Source: Leptolyngbya sp. FACHB-321 (lineage in GTDB: Bacteria > Cyanobacteriota > Cyanobacteriia > Leptolyngbyales > Leptolyngbyaceae). Taken from it: 64,000 nucleotides of DNA. A program made the position numbers and the translations under genes. Shown here one piece after another: positions 64,000 to 64,000 of the stretch. Position 1 is the stretch's first letter. Each line of letters begins with the position of its first letter. Under the pieces are notes generated by a model that searched no databases, was not told the origin of the DNA, and saw only the letters and a list, made by a program, of their open reading frames with translations. Where the stretch lies: assembly GCF_014695975.1 (NCBI RefSeq), contig NZ_JACJPI010000058.1, positions 558,001 through 622,000 on the forward strand. The letters run 5' to 3'.

Positions 64000-64000
64000 T

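Overview
The window is a cyanobacterial chromosome segment. The HIP1 palindrome (core GCGATCGC, for example at 714-723) occurs throughout, and there are photosynthesis and cyanobacterium-typical genes: psaL, a group 1 sigma factor, a flavin-dependent thymidylate synthase, miaE, and DUF6464-, UPF0367- and DUF2301-type proteins. Short tandem A/G- or C/T-rich repeats in the intergenic gaps fit a filamentous or Leptolyngbya-like lineage, but I cannot assign a genus.

Layout. 1-4430: a minus-strand operon (ethanolamine-type permease, aldehyde dehydrogenase, glutamine-synthetase-like enzyme cut by the window edge) divergent from a FadR/GntR regulator. A 24-bp palindrome lies between them. This looks like amine catabolism through gamma-glutamylation. 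4.5-9.9 kb: MFS exporter, SDR/HxlR divergent pair, UBP zinc finger, thyX, a degenerate receiver protein and a polysaccharide deacetylase. 10-13.3 kb: sigA with a long untranslated upstream region, and psaL. 13.9-21.1 kb: an amber-interrupted small gene, amidohydrolase, alpha/beta hydrolase, a histone-H1-like linker protein, a tandem-domain corrinoid adenosyltransferase and a C39-like protease. 21.5-22.7 kb: a frameshifted receiver gene and a Crp-type regulator.

22.8-28.9 kb is a six-gene minus-strand operon: two DUF2231 membrane proteins, subunits II, I and III of a heme-copper oxidase of the alternative (ARTO) type, and a GMC flavoenzyme. Subunit II has no CuA cysteines and subunit I is of the A2 type, so a quinol oxidase is likely. 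29.4-32.9 kb is an accessory region: a broken gene that may come from a transposon, a methyltransferase, paired inverted repeats, and an A+T-rich two-gene island encoding a small protein and a membrane-anchored coiled-coil protein that I do not recognise.

32.9-64 kb is mostly housekeeping: an inositol-phosphatase-family enzyme (CysQ-like), a PfkB kinase, rsmI, an RNA-binding protein, trpE, miaE, coaD overlapping a DivIVA-like gene, a branched-chain aminotransferase, a metallo-beta-lactamase-fold hydrolase, a SAM hydrolase-type protein, a SpoIID-like protein, a SphR/SphS-like phosphate two-component pair, an ABC ATPase, a NYN-domain nuclease, tRNA-Asn, a disulfide oxidoreductase and a large hybrid histidine kinase. 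Several repeat elements are scattered here (41533-41667, 57994-58030, 59747-59940, 60699-60735).

All family calls come from reading motifs and from memory of the families; no search was run.
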